From: Ruegeria aquimaris
GTDB lineage: Bacteria > Pseudomonadota > Alphaproteobacteria > Rhodobacterales > Rhodobacteraceae
Direction: 5' to 3'
NCBI RefSeq assembly: GCF_025751555.1
Contig: NZ_JAOWLB010000015.1
Span: forward strand, 1-64,000
Length of the DNA: 64,000 nt
The notes under the pieces are model-generated. The model had not been told where the DNA came from. It worked only from the letters and a program-made list of their open reading frames with translations, and did not search any database. The translations under genes and the position numbers were made by a program. The first letter of the stretch is position 1. The number at the start of each line of letters is the position of its first letter. Positions 45,086-53,989 of the stretch are shown here, piece after piece.

Positions 45086-46900
45086 TCACTCCACCGTCAC
45101 CGATTTTGCCAGGTTGCGGGGCTGGTCCACGTCGGTCCCCTTGGCCACGGCGGTGTGATAGGCCAGCAATTGCGCCGGAACCGCGTAGAGGATCGGTGCC
45201 AGCAACGACGGCGCCTCGGGCAGGATGAGGGTGGCGGCGGTGCCCTCCTGTGCCAGCCGGGCGCCTTCGGGGTCGGTGACAAGGATCACCTGACCGTGGC
45301 GGGCCATCACCTCTTGCATGTTCGACACCGTCTTTTCGAACAGGCCGTCATGCGGCGCAAAGACCACGACCGGGACGTTACGGTCGATCAGGGCGATGGG
45401 GCCGTGTTTCAATTCGCCCGAGGCGTAGCCTTCGGCGTGAATGTAGCTGAGTTCCTTGAGTTTCAGCGCGCCTTCGAGCGCGAGCGGATAGAGCGCGCCG
45501 CGCCCGAGGAACAGCACGTCCTGTGCCTCGGCCAGACGGTCGCCCAGGCGTTCGATCCTTGCCTCGTTTGTCAGGACCTGGTTCATCAGGCCGGGCAGGC
45601 GGCGCATGTCGTCCAGCGCCTGCGCCAGACCAGCGGCGTCCAGATGCCCGCGCTGCGACGCGGCTTTCAGGGCCATCAGCGCCAACAGCAACAGCTGGTT
45701 GGTAAAGGCCTTGGTCGAGGCGACGGACACTTCGACACCTGCCAGGATCGGCAGCGCCAGGTCAGCTTCGCGGGCAATCGAGGATGTCGGCACGTTCACC
45801 AGCGACCAGACCCTGTCGGCCTTGTCCCGGCAATAGCGCAGCGCCGCCAGCGTGTCGGCGGTTTCGCCCGACTGGCTGACGAACAGCGATGCGGTGCCGC
45901 CGGGGATCGGCGGTTCGCGATAGCGGAACTCTGACGCGACATCGACCTCGACCGGCAGGCGGGCGATCTGTTCGAACCAGTATTTTGCCACCAGACAGGC
46001 GTAATAGGCGGTGCCACAGGCCACCATGGTGATCCGCTCTATCCCGGTGAAATCCAGCCCGTCCGGCAGGTTCAACGCGCCGCTCCGGGTATAGTGGCGC
46101 AGGGCATCGGCCAGCACCACCGGCTGTTCGGCGATTTCCTTGGCCATGAAGTGCTTGTAGCCCGCCTTGTCGATGCGCACCGAATCCTGTCGGATCGGGG
46201 TCACCTCGCGGTTGGCGCGGCGCCCTTCGGCATCGAAGATCTCGACCCCGGCGCGGGTCACCACCGCCCAGTCACCCTCTTCGAGATAGGTGATGCGATC
46301 GGTCAGCGGCGCCAGCGCGATGGCGTCGGAGCCCACGAACATCTCGCCGTTTCCGTGGCCGATGGCCAGGGGGGAGCCTTTGCGCGCGGCGATCATAAGA
46401 TCCTCCTCGCCATCGAAGAGGAAGAGCAGTGCAAAGGCACCTTCGAGGTGCTTGAGCGTGGCCTCGGTCGCGTCGCGCGGTGTCATGCCCTCGTTCAGAT
46501 AGGCGCGGGTCAGCATCGCGATGGTTTCGGTGTCGGTGTCGGTTTCCGGGGTCAGCCCGCGTTCGGCCAGTTCGGCGCGCAACTCGCGATAGTTCTCGAT
46601 GATCCCGTTATGGACCACCGAAACGGCCCCGGCGCGGTGCGGGTGGGCGTTGTTCACCGTGGGCGCGCCATGGGTGGCCCAGCGGGTGTGGCCGATGCCG
46701 GATTTGCCGGCAAGCGGTTCGTGCACCAGAAGGTCGCTGAGGTTGACCAGCTTGCCCACGGCCCGGCGGCGATCCAGCACGCCGTTGTTGACCGTGGCGA
46801 TGCCCGCGCTGTCATAGCCGCGGTATTCGAGCCTTTTGAGGGCTTCGACCAGGATTGGGGCAACCTCGTGGTCGCCCAGAACGCCGACTATGCCGCACAT
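45086..46900 (-). CDS. glmS: Glutamine-fructose-6-phosphate aminotransferase (isomerizing)
   Basis: 604 residues. Makes glucosamine-6-phosphate for cell wall and LPS. The catalytic N-terminal Cys follows Met1 (MCGIVGVLGDHEVAP), and the glutaminase domain shows the TRWATHGAPTVNNAHPH block near residue 74. Two SIS domains follow, with FVSQSGETADTLAALR near 345, and the chain ends in the conserved AKSVTVE tail. Only 2 nt after the glmU stop codon, so the two steps of UDP-GlcNAc synthesis are co-expressed. Confidence 0.98.
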   Translation of the reverse strand: MCGIVGVLGDHEVAPILVEALKRLEYRGYDSAGIATVNNGVLDRRRAVGKLVNLSDLLVHEPLAGKSGIGHTRWATHGAPTVNNAHPHRAGAVSVVHNGIIENYRELRAELAERGLTPETDTDTETIAMLTRAYLNEGMTPRDATEATLKHLEGAFALLFLFDGEEDLMIAARKGSPLAIGHGNGEMFVGSDAIALAPLTDRITYLEEGDWAVVTRAGVEIFDAEGRRANREVTPIRQDSVRIDKAGYKHFMAKEIAEQPVVLADALRHYTRSGALNLPDGLDFTGIERITMVACGTAYYACLVAKYWFEQIARLPVEVDVASEFRYREPPIPGGTASLFVSQSGETADTLAALRYCRDKADRVWSLVNVPTSSIAREADLALPILAGVEVSVASTKAFTNQLLLLALMALKAASQRGHLDAAGLAQALDDMRRLPGLMNQVLTNEARIERLGDRLAEAQDVLFLGRGALYPLALEGALKLKELSYIHAEGYASGELKHGPIALIDRNVPVVVFAPHDGLFEKTVSNMQEVMARHGQVILVTDPEGARLAQEGTAATLILPEAPSLLAPILYAVPAQLLAYHTAVAKGTDVDQPRNLAKSVTVE

Positions 46901-46902
46901 GC

Positions 46903-48255
46903 TCAGGTTTCCTTTTGCTTTCGGGCCTTCTTGGCGCGCAACATCTGGAACAGCTTGCGCGCATAGCCCGGCTTGTTTTCCTGCGCGGCGCGTCCAACCG
47001 CCAGCGCGTCGGGGTCCACATCGCGGGTGACAACCGTTCCGGTTGCCGTCATGGACCCGTCGCCCAGAGAGACCGGCGCCACCAGCATCGTGTTCGACCC
47101 GACAAAGACATTGGCGCCAATGGTCGTGCGGTGTTTCATCACGCCGTCATAGTTGCAGGTGATGGTTCCCGCCCCGATATTGGTCTCGGCGCCGACGCTG
47201 GCATCGCCGATATAGGATAGGTGGTTGACCTTGGCGCCCTCGCCGATCTCGGCGTTCTTGATCTCGACAAAATTGCCGATGCGGGTGTTCTCGGCCAGCT
47301 CCGTGCCCGGGCGCAGCCTTGCATAGGGGCCGACCACCGATCCCTGGCTGACATGGCAGCCTTCGAGATGCGAGAAGGCGCGGATGGTCGCGCCGCTTTC
47401 CACGGTGACACCGGGGCCGAAGACCACGTTCGGCTCGATCACCGTATCGCGCCCGATCACGGTATCGGCAGCCAGATAGACCGTCTCGGGTGCCATCAGG
47501 GTGACGCCCAGATCGAGCAGCTCGGCCCGGGCGCGGGTCTGGAACACGGCATCGGCCGCGGCCAGATCGGCCCGCGAATTCACGCCCAGTGTCTCGCTTT
47601 CGTCGCAGGAGACGGCAGTGACCTTGAGACCGCGTTTGCGGGCAATCTCGACGACATCGGTCAGATAGTATTCACCGGCGGCATTTGCGTTACCCACGTC
47701 GGCGATCAGGGAAAAGAGGGTTTCGGCCTTGCAGGCCAGAAGGCCCGAATTGCAAAAGGAAATTGCGCGTTCGGTGTCATTGGCATCCTTGAACTCGACG
47801 ATCTTCTCAAGGCTGTCGCCCTGCATCACCAGGCGGCCGTAGCGCGCCGGATCGGCGGCGTGGAACCCGAGGATGACAAGGTCGTACTTGGCGCGGGCCT
47901 CGACCATCCGCTCCAGCGTGGCCGGTTGCAGAAACGGCGTATCGGCATAGAGAACCACTGCATCGCCGGGAAAGCCCTGCAAGGCCTGCCGGGCCTGATC
48001 GACCGCATGGGCGGTGCCCAGCTGTTCCTCTTGCAGAACGACAGTGGCGGTTTCGTCTTCGTCCAGCGCCGCCGCCCGCACGGCATCTGCGCCGTGCCCC
48101 GCGACCACCACCGTGCGTTCGGGCGCCAGCGCAGCCCCGGTCCGCATGGCATGGACCAGCATCGGGACCTGCGCGATTGGATGCAGAACCTTGGGAATGT
48201 CCGAGTTCATCCGTGTGCCCTTGCCTGCGGCCAGGATGATCAATGCGGTGCTCAT
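46903..48255 (-). CDS. glmU: Bifunctional GlcNAc-1-P uridyltransferase / glucosamine-1-P acetyltransferase
   Basis: 450 residues from the ATG at 48255, with AGAGAAA upstream and the nucleotidyl loop LAAGKGTRMNSDIPKVLHP directly after it. The C-terminal half is a left-handed beta-helix of hexapeptide repeats, with VEIKNAEIGEGAKVNHLSYIGDA and NIGAGTITCNYDG. It makes UDP-N-acetylglucosamine for peptidoglycan and lipid A. First gene of a four-gene unit reading left. Confidence 0.97.
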   Translation of the reverse strand: MSTALIILAAGKGTRMNSDIPKVLHPIAQVPMLVHAMRTGAALAPERTVVVAGHGADAVRAAALDEDETATVVLQEEQLGTAHAVDQARQALQGFPGDAVVLYADTPFLQPATLERMVEARAKYDLVILGFHAADPARYGRLVMQGDSLEKIVEFKDANDTERAISFCNSGLLACKAETLFSLIADVGNANAAGEYYLTDVVEIARKRGLKVTAVSCDESETLGVNSRADLAAADAVFQTRARAELLDLGVTLMAPETVYLAADTVIGRDTVIEPNVVFGPGVTVESGATIRAFSHLEGCHVSQGSVVGPYARLRPGTELAENTRIGNFVEIKNAEIGEGAKVNHLSYIGDASVGAETNIGAGTITCNYDGVMKHRTTIGANVFVGSNTMLVAPVSLGDGSMTATGTVVTRDVDPDALAVGRAAQENKPGYARKLFQMLRAKKARKQKET

Positions 48256-48384
48256 ATGGCGTTTTCTCTTTTGTTTTGCTGCCGCCCGTTTTATCCGCTG
48301 GAAACAAAGGCGCAAGCGTTAGCGCGATCAAACTAGATTGCGGCTTGCAACAGGCCAAGGCGGAAAGCCGCCGAAGGAGGCAGC

Positions 48385-49047
48385 ATGCGAACGGTGATTT
48401 TCGATCTTGATGGGACATTGGCGGATACGTCCGGCGATCTGTTGGCGGCGGCAAATCACTGTTTTCGAGAGATGGGCTATGGCGATGTCCTGGTGCCCGG
48501 ACAAGATGCGGGCATCGCCTTGCGGGGCGGGCGCATGATGCTGCGGCGCGGGCTGGAGCGGGTGGGGGCCTATGAGGATGCCACCGTCGACCGCTACTAT
48601 CCCGTCCTGCTGGAGGCTTATCGAGGGGCGATCGACCAACACACCTTTGTCTATCCCGGTGCGATGGATGCGGTAGAGGCGTTGCGGACGCAAGGCTATG
48701 GCGTGGGGATCTGCACCAACAAGCCCGAGGCCCTGGCCGAATTGCTGTTGCAGCGCCTGGGGGTGCGGGGGGCGTTTGCGTCGATGATCGGGGCCGATAC
48801 GCTGCCGGTACGCAAGCCCGACCCCGAGCCGTTGCGCGCGGCGGCGCGGGCGGCGGGGGGCGATCCGGCGGCCTGTGTGCTGGTGGGCGACAGCGATACC
48901 GACCGCAATACGGCGCGGGCGGCAGGGGTGCCTTCGATCCTGGTTACGTTCGGCCCCTCGGGCGCCGACATGGCCGCGCTGGAACCCGAGGCGCTGCTGG
49001 ATCGTTTCGAAGACCTGCCAGGGATCGTGAATCACCTGATCGGATGA
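48385..49047 (+). CDS. gph: HAD phosphatase, phosphoglycolate phosphatase type
   Basis: 220 residues. HAD motif I FDLDGTLADT at the N-terminus, motif II Thr/Asn in GICTNKPE near residue 109, motif III Lys in RKPDPEPL near 144 and motif IV VGDSDTDRNTA near 169. The alpha-helical cap lies between motifs I and II. Length and the TNKP block match Gph-type phosphatases, which clear 2-phosphoglycolate from DNA repair. AAGGAGG precedes the ATG. It diverges from glmU across 129 bp. Confidence 0.85.
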   Translation: MRTVIFDLDGTLADTSGDLLAAANHCFREMGYGDVLVPGQDAGIALRGGRMMLRRGLERVGAYEDATVDRYYPVLLEAYRGAIDQHTFVYPGAMDAVEALRTQGYGVGICTNKPEALAELLLQRLGVRGAFASMIGADTLPVRKPDPEPLRAAARAAGGDPAACVLVGDSDTDRNTARAAGVPSILVTFGPSGADMAALEPEALLDRFEDLPGIVNHLIG

Positions 49048-49120
49048 GGTTGGGTTTCGATTTTCAAAATCGGCAAGCGACCTCTTGACCGGCGGGCGGA
49101 CCGACCTCAGAAACATCGTC

Positions 49121-50311
49121 ATGACAGAGACATTCTCGGGTAGTTTCACCCAGCAGGAACCCATTCCGGACGAGGCGATAGAGGCGGCACTGGCCGTGCT
49201 GCGCCATGGTCGGCTGCATCGCTATAACCTTGCCAAGGGCGAGCTGGGCGAAACGGCCCTGCTGGAACAGGAATTCGCAGCACAGACCGGCGCGCGCTAT
49301 TGCCTGGCGGTGGCCTCAGGCGGCTATGCGCTGGCCACCGCGCTGCGCGCTGTGGGGGTGGGGCCCGGCGATGCGGTGCTGACCAATGCCTTTACGCTTG
49401 CGCCGGTCCCTGGCGCGATCGCCTCGGTGGGCGCGCGGCCCGTATTTGTGGGCGTGACCGAAAGCCTGACCATCGACCTCGACGATCTGGCCGCCAAGGC
49501 GGGCGCGGCGCGGGTGCTGATGCTGAGCCATATGCGCGGGCATCTGTGCGACATGGACCGGCTGATGCAGATCTGCGACGATGCCGGGATCACCGTGATC
49601 GAGGATTGCGCCCATACGATGGGCGCGGCGTGGAACGGCGTGCCCTCGGGGCGGCAGGGCGCTGTGGGCTGCTACTCTTGCCAGACCTACAAGCACGTGA
49701 ACTCGGGCGAGGGGGGGCTGCTGGTCACCGATGACGAGGAGATCGCGGCGCGGGCGGTAATGCTGTCGGGCTCTTACATGCTCTATGAACGTCACCTGGC
49801 GGCGCCGGGGCCTGAGGTGTTCGAGCGGATCAAGTATCACACCCCCAATATCTCGGGCCGGATGGACAATCTGCGCGCCGCGATCCTGCGGCCGCAGCTG
49901 CGCGCGCTAGACACACAGGTGACGCGCTGGAACGAACGCTATCAGCGGATCGAGGCGGGCTTGCGCGGCACGCCGGGCCTCACCGTGATCGAACGGCCCG
50001 AGGCCGAGACCTATGTCGGCTCATCCATCCAGTTCCTGCTACTCGACTGGGCGGCGGACAAGGTGCAGGAGGCGCTGCGCCGCTGTGCGGCGCGCGGGGT
50101 CGAGCTGAAATGGTTCGGCACGCCTGAACCCGTTGGATTTACCTCGCGCTATGACAGCTGGCGCTATGCCGAGAGCGCGCCGATGCCTGCCAGCGACCGG
50201 GTGCTGGCCGGGATCATCGATATGCGGGTGCCGCTGACCTTCAGCCTCGAGGATTGCGATCTGATCGCGCGCATCATCCGGGCCGAGGTGGGGGCGGTCC
50301 ACCAGTCCTGA
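49121..50311 (+). CDS. DegT/DnrJ/EryC1/StrS family PLP aminotransferase
   Basis: 396 residues from the ATG at 49121; an in-frame TTG at 49085 is less likely. Fold-type I PLP enzyme. EDCAHTMGAAWNG near residue 162 holds the Asp that contacts the pyridine ring. QTYKHVNSGEGGLLVTDD near residue 188 holds the Schiff-base Lys. Members usually aminate keto-sugars for LPS or capsule, or work in antibiotic sugar routes. No sugar pathway genes surround it, so the substrate is unknown. It is monocistronic, ending at a hairpin. Confidence 0.9.
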   Translation: MTETFSGSFTQQEPIPDEAIEAALAVLRHGRLHRYNLAKGELGETALLEQEFAAQTGARYCLAVASGGYALATALRAVGVGPGDAVLTNAFTLAPVPGAIASVGARPVFVGVTESLTIDLDDLAAKAGAARVLMLSHMRGHLCDMDRLMQICDDAGITVIEDCAHTMGAAWNGVPSGRQGAVGCYSCQTYKHVNSGEGGLLVTDDEEIAARAVMLSGSYMLYERHLAAPGPEVFERIKYHTPNISGRMDNLRAAILRPQLRALDTQVTRWNERYQRIEAGLRGTPGLTVIERPEAETYVGSSIQFLLLDWAADKVQEALRRCAARGVELKWFGTPEPVGFTSRYDSWRYAESAPMPASDRVLAGIIDMRVPLTFSLEDCDLIARIIRAEVGAVHQS

Positions 50312-50333
50312 CATCGTGAAACGCCGCGAGGCC

Positions 50334-50369
50334 GCAAAGGCGCCGTTCCGCAAGGGGCGGCGCCTTTGC
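50334..50369 (+). terminator. Strong hairpin after the DegT-family gene
   Basis: GCAAAGGCGCCG and CGGCGCCTTTGC form a perfect 12-bp stem with a 12-nt loop, 22 nt past the stop codon. There is no T-run, so it is a terminator-like or RNA-stabilising structure separating this gene from the leucine cluster. Confidence 0.65.
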
Positions 50370-50388
50370 GACTCAGATGCAGGAATCG

Positions 50389-50437
50389 TTGACGGGTGGG
50401 AAAAACGCTGGTAACGCCTTTATTGAACGGTTGTTCA
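50389..50437 (+). promoter_or_regulatory. Candidate promoter and operator of the leucine catabolic cluster
   Basis: TTGACG, 17 nt, TAACGC (50389-50417) form a plausible promoter. Immediately downstream, TGAAC, four bases, GTTCA (50424-50437) is an inverted repeat placed over the expected transcription start, where a repressor would act. The first gene starts at 50460 after GGAGAGGAGAG. No liu regulator gene is in the window. Confidence 0.45.
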
Positions 50438-50459
50438 TTAATGCGGAGAGGAGAGCGCG

Positions 50460-51623
50460 ATGTTCGCAGCTACCATGCAATTCGATCTGGGCGAGGACGT
50501 GAACGCGCTGCGCGACATGGTGCATCGCTGGGCGCAGGAGCGGGTCCGCCCGATGGCCGCCGAGATCGACCAGACCAACGAGTTTCCCAACCAGCTGTGG
50601 CGCGAGATGGGCGATCTGGGCCTGTTGGGCATCACGGTGCCCGAGGAGTTCGGCGGCGCGGGCATGTCGTACCTGGCGCATGTGGTCGCGGTCGAAGAGA
50701 TCGCGCGCGCCAGCGCCTCGGTCAGCCTCAGCTATGGCGCGCATTCCAACCTCTGCGTCAACCAGATCAAGCTGAACGGCAATGACGAGCAAAAGCGCAA
50801 ATACCTGCCGGGCCTGGTCTCGGGTGAGCATGTGGGCGCGCTGGCCATGTCCGAGGCGGGCGCCGGATCGGACGTGGTGTCGATGAAGCTGCGCGCCGAA
50901 AAGCGCAACGACCACTATCGCCTGAACGGCAACAAGTACTGGATCACCAACGGCCCCGACGCCGATACGCTGGTGGTTTATGCCAAGACCGATCCCGAGG
51001 CCGGCAGCAAGGGCATCACCGCCTTTCTGATCGAGAAGTCGATGAAGGGGTTCTCGACCTCCAAGCATTTCGACAAGATGGGCATGCGCGGCTCGAACAC
51101 CGCCGAACTGGTATTCGAGGATGTCGAAGTGCCGTTTGAGAACGTGCTGGGTCAAGAGGGGCGCGGCGTTGCCGTGCTGATGTCGGGTCTCGATTACGAA
51201 CGCGTGGTGCTTGCGGGCATCGGCACCGGCATCATGGCCGCCTGTCTGGACGAGATCATGCCGTATATGGCCGAGCGCAAGCAGTTCGGCAAACCGATCG
51301 GAACCTTCCAGCTGATGCAAGGCAAGATCGCCGACATGTACACGGCGATGAATTCAGCCCGCGCCTATATCTATGAGGTGGCCAAGGCCTGTGACCGGGG
51401 CGACGTGACCCGTCAGGACGCCGCCGCCTGCTGTCTTTATGCCAGTGAACAGGCGATGGTGCAGGCGCATCAGGCGGTGCAGGCGATGGGCGGTGCCGGG
51501 TTCCTGTCGGACAGCGCAGTCAGCCGTATCTTCCGCGATGCCAAGCTGATGGAGATCGGCGCCGGCACCTCGGAGATCCGCCGCATGCTGATCGGCCGCG
51601 AGCTGATGAATACGGTGCTCTGA
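50460..51623 (+). CDS. ivd: Isovaleryl-CoA dehydrogenase
   Basis: 387 residues, acyl-CoA dehydrogenase family; leucine pathway step converting isovaleryl-CoA to 3-methylcrotonyl-CoA with FAD, passing electrons to ETF. Key blocks are [14 protein letters not shown] near residue 130, [17 protein letters not shown], and [12 protein letters not shown] near residue 343. The catalytic Glu sits in the early position typical of IVD ([11 protein letters not shown], about residue 244), rather than the usual C-terminal site. This and the methylcrotonyl-CoA carboxylase genes nearby make the assignment firm. Confidence 0.95.
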   Translation: MFAATMQFDLGEDVNALRDMVHRWAQERVRPMAAEIDQTNEFPNQLWREMGDLGLLGITVPEEFGGAGMSYLAHVVAVEEIARASASVSLSYGAHSNLCVNQIKLNGNDEQKRKYLPGLVSGEHVGALAMSEAGAGSDVVSMKLRAEKRNDHYRLNGNKYWITNGPDADTLVVYAKTDPEAGSKGITAFLIEKSMKGFSTSKHFDKMGMRGSNTAELVFEDVEVPFENVLGQEGRGVAVLMSGLDYERVVLAGIGTGIMAACLDEIMPYMAERKQFGKPIGTFQLMQGKIADMYTAMNSARAYIYEVAKACDRGDVTRQDAAACCLYASEQAMVQAHQAVQAMGGAGFLSDSAVSRIFRDAKLMEIGAGTSEIRRMLIGRELMNTVL

Positions 51624-51632
51624 AAACGCAAA

Positions 51633-51663
51633 CGGCCCGCAAGCCGAGGGAACTTGCGGGCCG
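51633..51663. terminator. Bidirectional hairpin between ivd and the OmpW gene
   Basis: CGGCCCGCAAG and CTTGCGGGCCG form a perfect 11-bp stem with a 9-nt loop between convergent stop codons at 51623 and 51684. On the minus strand it is followed by TTTGCGTTTTC, on the plus strand by CCTGTCTTG, so it fits best as the OmpW gene terminator. Confidence 0.8.
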
Positions 51664-51683
51664 CCTGTCTTGCCGGGGAGGGA

Positions 51684-52289
51684 TCAGAACCGATGCACGT
51701 ACTGGACGCCGATCACCAGCGGGTCGATCTCGGCCGTGCCGATTGCGGCACCGTTCAGGGTGGCGTCGGTTTCGATGTTGATCCAGCGCGCGTTCAGACG
51801 CAGCGCGCCGCGGTCGCTGATCTGATAGTCGAGGCCCGCGTTCACGGCGACACCAAAGCTGTCATCCAGTTTCAGGGTGCCGAGCGGCGAGCTTTCCTCG
51901 AAGAACGTGGTGTAGTTCACACCGAGGCCGACATAGGGTTTCCAGGCCGAGTTGGTCGGGAAGTGATAGTTCAGCGACAGGGTCGGCGGCAGGTGTTTGA
52001 CAGTACCGGCATAGCCGATGCCGCTGATCGAAACGTCATGCTTGAACGGCGTTGCGGCCAGCAGCTCGATGCCCAGATTGTCGCGGATGAAGTACTCGAC
52101 GGTAAAGATAGGTTGGGTGTTGTCGTCCACCGTGGCAATGCCACCGGCCATGGTGCCATTGTTGGATTTGGGGTTCACATAACCCACACCGACACCGACG
52201 GTCCAGTCGCCCTGAGATTGAGCCGCGAGCGGTCCGGCCAGAGTGGCAAGGGCAGTGGAAAGCGCCAGGGCAGCAGCCATACGTGTCAT
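51684..52289 (-). CDS. OmpW family outer-membrane beta-barrel protein
   Basis: 201 residues. A signal peptide (MTRMAAALALSTALATLAGPLAAQ, cleaved after the AAQ region) is followed by an eight-strand barrel pattern: DWTVGVGVGYVNPKSN, YFIRDNLGIELLAATPFKHD, LPPTLSLNYHFP, KPYVGLGVNYTTFFEE and an aromatic final strand ending in VQYVHRF. OmpW barrels let hydrophobic molecules cross the outer membrane. It lies on the opposite strand inside the leucine cluster. The region between its start and the acyl-CoA synthetase gene (52290-52456) presumably holds both promoters. Confidence 0.93.
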   Translation of the reverse strand: MTRMAAALALSTALATLAGPLAAQSQGDWTVGVGVGYVNPKSNNGTMAGGIATVDDNTQPIFTVEYFIRDNLGIELLAATPFKHDVSISGIGYAGTVKHLPPTLSLNYHFPTNSAWKPYVGLGVNYTTFFEESSPLGTLKLDDSFGVAVNAGLDYQISDRGALRLNARWINIETDATLNGAAIGTAEIDPLVIGVQYVHRF

Positions 52290-52456
52290 GAGAGTACCTT
52301 TGGTTTAGTTGACGCCCCGGTTCTGCTCCCGGACATATGCGGATTCTCTGATTTGGATCAACTTCCGATGAAGTTCCGCCGCGTAACCAATTATGTTTAT
52401 TTGGAAAACACGTTTGAAACGCCTTCTGGACAAGGGCCTTTCGGCAGGGTGTTCCA

Positions 52457-53989
52457 GTGACATTTGCGGCGCGCATACCGGGTTTGCGTCCTGATGGGGG
52501 CTGGGATTTGCCCGAGCGTCTGAACATGGCGCGGCAATGCCTGTCGCAACCTGCCGACGCGCTGGCGATCATCGACCTGACCGGACCCGCGCGGCGCGAC
52601 ATCACCCATGGCGAACTGACAGGCATGGTGCAGGGGCTGGCGCGGGCGCTGCTGCCGCGCGTGGCGCCGGGCGACCGGGTCGGCGTGCTGCTCAGCCAGT
52701 CGCCCTGGTGCGCGGCGGCGCATCTGGCGCTCTGGCATATCGGTGCCATTTCCGTGCCGCTGTTCAAGCTGTTCCAGCGGGACGCGCTGCGCAGCCGTCT
52801 GGAGGATTCCGGCGCCCGGCTGGTGCTGACCGATGCCGAGGGCGCGACCCTGCTGGGCGATCTGGCGACCCCGCTGATGGCGGCCGAGATCGGGATGCCG
52901 GGCGAGCCGGTGCCGCAAGCCGATACGCGGCCCGAGGATCCGGCGGTGCTGATCTATACTTCGGGCACCACGGGCCGGGCCAAGGGCGCGCTGCATGGCC
53001 ACCGGGTGCTGACCGGCCATTTGCCGGGCGTCTCGATCAGCCACAATCACCTGCGCCCGGGCGATTGCCTGTGGACGCCCGCCGACTGGGCCTGGATTGG
53101 CGGTCTGTTCGACGTGCTGATGCCGGGGCTGGCGCTGGGCATTCCGGTGGTGGCCGCGCGGCTGGACAAGTTCAGCGCCAATGCCTGCACCGATGTGATC
53201 GCGCGGGGCGGGGTCCGCAACGTGTTCTTTCCGCCCACCGCGCTCCGCATGCTCAAGGCGGCGGATCAGGCCATTCCCGGCCTGCGCTCGGTCGCCTCGG
53301 GCGGCGAGCCGCTGGGTGCCGAGATGCTGGCCTGGGGCGAGGGTGCCTTTGGCCTGACGATCAATGAATTCTACGGCCAGACCGAGTGCAACATGACCGT
53401 GTCCTCCTGTGCCGCCGATTTCCCGGTGCGTCCGGGCTGTATCGGCCAGCCGGTGCCGGGGCATGAGGTTGCGGTGATCGACGATGCGGGTCAGCCCACA
53501 AAGGGCGAGGGCGATGTCGCCGTGCGGCGCGGCTCGGCCTCGATGCTGCTGGAATACTGGCGCAACCCGGCAGCCACCGCCGAGAAGTTCCGGGGCGATT
53601 GGCTGGTGACCGGCGACCGGGGCGTGTGGGAGGGCGAGTACCTCCGTTTCGTGGGGCGCGAGGATGACGTGATCACCTCGGCCGGCTACCGCATCGGCCC
53701 GGCAGAGATCGAGGATTGCCTGCTGACCCATCCGGGCGTTGCGACCGTGGGCGTGGTCGGCAAGCCCGACCCGCTCAGGACCGAGATCGTCAAGGCCTAT
53801 GTGGTGCTGAAACCGGGCGCCCGGGCCAGCGCCGAAGAACTGCAAGCCTGGGTCAAGGACCGGCTCGCCCAATATTCTTACCCGCGCGAGGTGGCGTTTC
53901 TGGACGCGCTGCCGATGACGGTGACAGGTAAAGTGATCCGCAAGGAATTGAAGCGCCGCGCAGCGGCAGAACTGGAGGCCAATCCATGA
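52457..53989 (+). CDS. AMP-forming acyl-CoA synthetase of the leucine cluster
   Basis: 510 residues from a GTG at 52457; later starts would remove family residues ([18 protein letters not shown]). ANL superfamily. The P-loop [16 protein letters not shown] is near residue 163, NEFYGQTE near 302, and [11 protein letters not shown] with the hinge [17 protein letters not shown] near 405-420. The catalytic Lys of the C-domain is in [11 protein letters not shown] near residue 499. In this setting it may activate isovalerate, methylcrotonate or another branched acid entering the pathway; acetoacetyl-CoA synthetases are longer (about 650). It overlaps mccB by 4 nt (ATGA). Confidence 0.9.
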   Translation: MTFAARIPGLRPDGGWDLPERLNMARQCLSQPADALAIIDLTGPARRDITHGELTGMVQGLARALLPRVAPGDRVGVLLSQSPWCAAAHLALWHIGAISVPLFKLFQRDALRSRLEDSGARLVLTDAEGATLLGDLATPLMAAEIGMPGEPVPQADTRPEDPAVLIYTSGTTGRAKGALHGHRVLTGHLPGVSISHNHLRPGDCLWTPADWAWIGGLFDVLMPGLALGIPVVAARLDKFSANACTDVIARGGVRNVFFPPTALRMLKAADQAIPGLRSVASGGEPLGAEMLAWGEGAFGLTINEFYGQTECNMTVSSCAADFPVRPGCIGQPVPGHEVAVIDDAGQPTKGEGDVAVRRGSASMLLEYWRNPAATAEKFRGDWLVTGDRGVWEGEYLRFVGREDDVITSAGYRIGPAEIEDCLLTHPGVATVGVVGKPDPLRTEIVKAYVVLKPGARASAEELQAWVKDRLAQYSYPREVAFLDALPMTVTGKVIRKELKRRAAAELEANP

